Origin: Desulfobulbaceae bacterium
Lineage (GTDB): Bacteria; Desulfobacterota; Desulfobulbia; Desulfobulbales; Desulfobulbaceae
Length of the DNA: 5,975 bases
Direction: 5' to 3'
Assembly: GCA_026990725.1 (NCBI GenBank)
Contig: JALXCX010000223.1
Location: 1 to 5,975 of the forward strand
How positions within the stretch are numbered: the stretch's first letter is position 1; each line of letters starts with the position of its first letter. The translations under genes were made by a program, and so were the position numbers. The notes under the pieces are model-generated. The model searched no databases and had not been told where the DNA came from. It was given only the letters and a program-made list of their open reading frames with translations. Positions 5,161-5,975 of this stretch are shown piece after piece.

Positions 5161-5975
5161 TCACATGGTAAACAGCTTTGCGTTAAGGAGGAGATGGGCG
5201 AAAATGGCGGCTGCGTAACCAAGAGCAACAACCGGCATCCATTTGAGATGAGCGCCAAAGGTGTAAGTACCACGTGCTGTTCCCATGAGTGCCACTCCGG
5301 CAGCAGAACCGATGGAGAGCAGGCTGCCCCCCACACCGGCTGTCAGGGTTACCAGCAGCCACTGGCCAAGTGACATGGCCGGGTCCATGGTGAGGACGGC
5401 AAACATGACTGGAATGTTGTCCACAATAGAAGATAAAACACCTACCAGGACATTGGCATTGGTGGCGCCCAGCCCATCATACATCTGCCTGGAAACCATG
5501 GCCAGATACCCAAACTGAGACAACCCGCCCACACAGAGAATAACCCCGTAAAAAAAGAGCAACGTATCCCACTCTGCCCGGGCCACCTTTTTAAAAACGT
5601 CAAAAGGATCGTCATTGGGACCGATTGTCACGCCGAGAGGACGATCGTATTCCAACGACCGCTTCTCCCGGACTTTAACATAATAGGAAAAGAAACCAAG
5701 ATACGACAGGCCCAGCATCATACCGGCTGCGGGGGGCAGGTCCAGGAAGTTATGAAACGAGACCGCTGTGACTATGGTCAGCAAAAAGAGCAACATGATC
5801 CGTTTGGCCCCAAACTTCATGCTGATTTTCTCCTCCATGGCCTCAGGTACATCTTTTGACACAAAACGACTCATGATAGCTGCAGGCACCAGCCAGTTGA
5901 GCAGGGCAGGAATAAAGAGGTAAAAAAAATCACCAAAGGCCGCCTGTCCCTTCTGCCAGACCATAAGGGTGGTAA
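5161..5975 (-). CDS. nhaD: NhaD-type Na+/H+ antiporter, C-terminal part (cut by right edge)
   Basis: An inner-membrane sodium/proton antiporter of the NhaD family, which exports Na+ (and Li+) in exchange for protons. The open frame enters from the right edge with TTLMVWQKG, matching the internal 'TTxMxWxxG' region of NhaD, so the ATG at 5964 is an internal methionine and the true start lies outside. About 271 residues are visible, somewhat over half of a usual ~450-480-residue protein. Visible parts include several hydrophobic spans (FFYLFIPALLNWLVPAAIM, IMLLFLLTIVTAVSF, LLFFYGVILCVGGLSQFGYL), the conserved SSIVDNIPVMFAVLTMDP with a membrane-embedded Asp/Asn pair, and the signature GVGGSLLSIGSAAGVALMG near the end. 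The C-terminus NAKLFTM is intact. It converges on higBA with a 230-base gap. The GC-rich coding contrasts with higBA. Confidence 0.92.
   Translation of the reverse strand, partial: TTLMVWQKGQAAFGDFFYLFIPALLNWLVPAAIMSRFVSKDVPEAMEEKISMKFGAKRIMLLFLLTIVTAVSFHNFLDLPPAAGMMLGLSYLGFFSYYVKVREKRSLEYDRPLGVTIGPNDDPFDVFKKVARAEWDTLLFFYGVILCVGGLSQFGYLAMVSRQMYDGLGATNANVLVGVLSSIVDNIPVMFAVLTMDPAMSLGQWLLVTLTAGVGGSLLSIGSAAGVALMGTARGTYTFGAHLKWMPVVALGYAAAIFAHLLLNAKLFTM

Noticed and set aside
5001..5373. Open frames 5001-5336 (minus) and 5014-5373 (plus)
   Set aside because: They run into nhaD in other frames, show no domain and have no ribosome sites.

Overview
The window looks like ordinary chromosome of a Gram-negative bacterium, with seven genes plus fragments at both edges. 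A cleavable signal peptide on one protein, HrpB, NhaD and a zinc-ribbon/PilZ protein would fit a deltaproteobacterial (Desulfobacterota, perhaps Desulfobulbales-like) host. That placement is inference from gene content and protein style, not from a marker gene.

Layout, left to right: (1) the 5' part of hrpB, minus strand, running off the left edge; (2) a 170-base divergent spacer; (3) a plus-strand zinc-ribbon + PilZ protein, a probable c-di-GMP receptor; (4) a convergent minus-strand stand-alone SF2 helicase of XPB/Rad25-like type, only 13 bases from the PilZ stop; (5) a spacer of about 400 bases with possible promoters but no convincing gene; (6) a plus-strand gene for a small secreted protein of unknown function; (7) a plus-strand HinT-type histidine-triad hydrolase; (8) a compact, AT-rich higB-higA toxin-antitoxin operon with its own promoter and a candidate operator; (9) a spacer with two weak hairpins; (10) the C-terminal part of an NhaD-type Na+/H+ antiporter, minus strand, running off the right edge.

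The genes do not form one pathway. Housekeeping genes (helicases, HinT, antiporter) alternate in orientation and seem to be separate transcription units. The only clear operon is higBA, where toxin precedes antitoxin and the two overlap by ATGA. That module is the most likely acquired segment. Sampled GC is about 32% inside it (4321-4380) against about 63% in nhaD (5341-5400), and a 9-base inverted repeat (TGTTATACC / GGTATAACA) lies on either side.

I see no RNA genes, CRISPR array, transposase or integrase, and no clearly undescribed multi-gene system. The most useful leads are the likely leaderless, operator-controlled higBA promoter, the Cys4-ribbon/PilZ architecture, and the solo helicase whose layout recalls the helicase module of TOTE-type systems.
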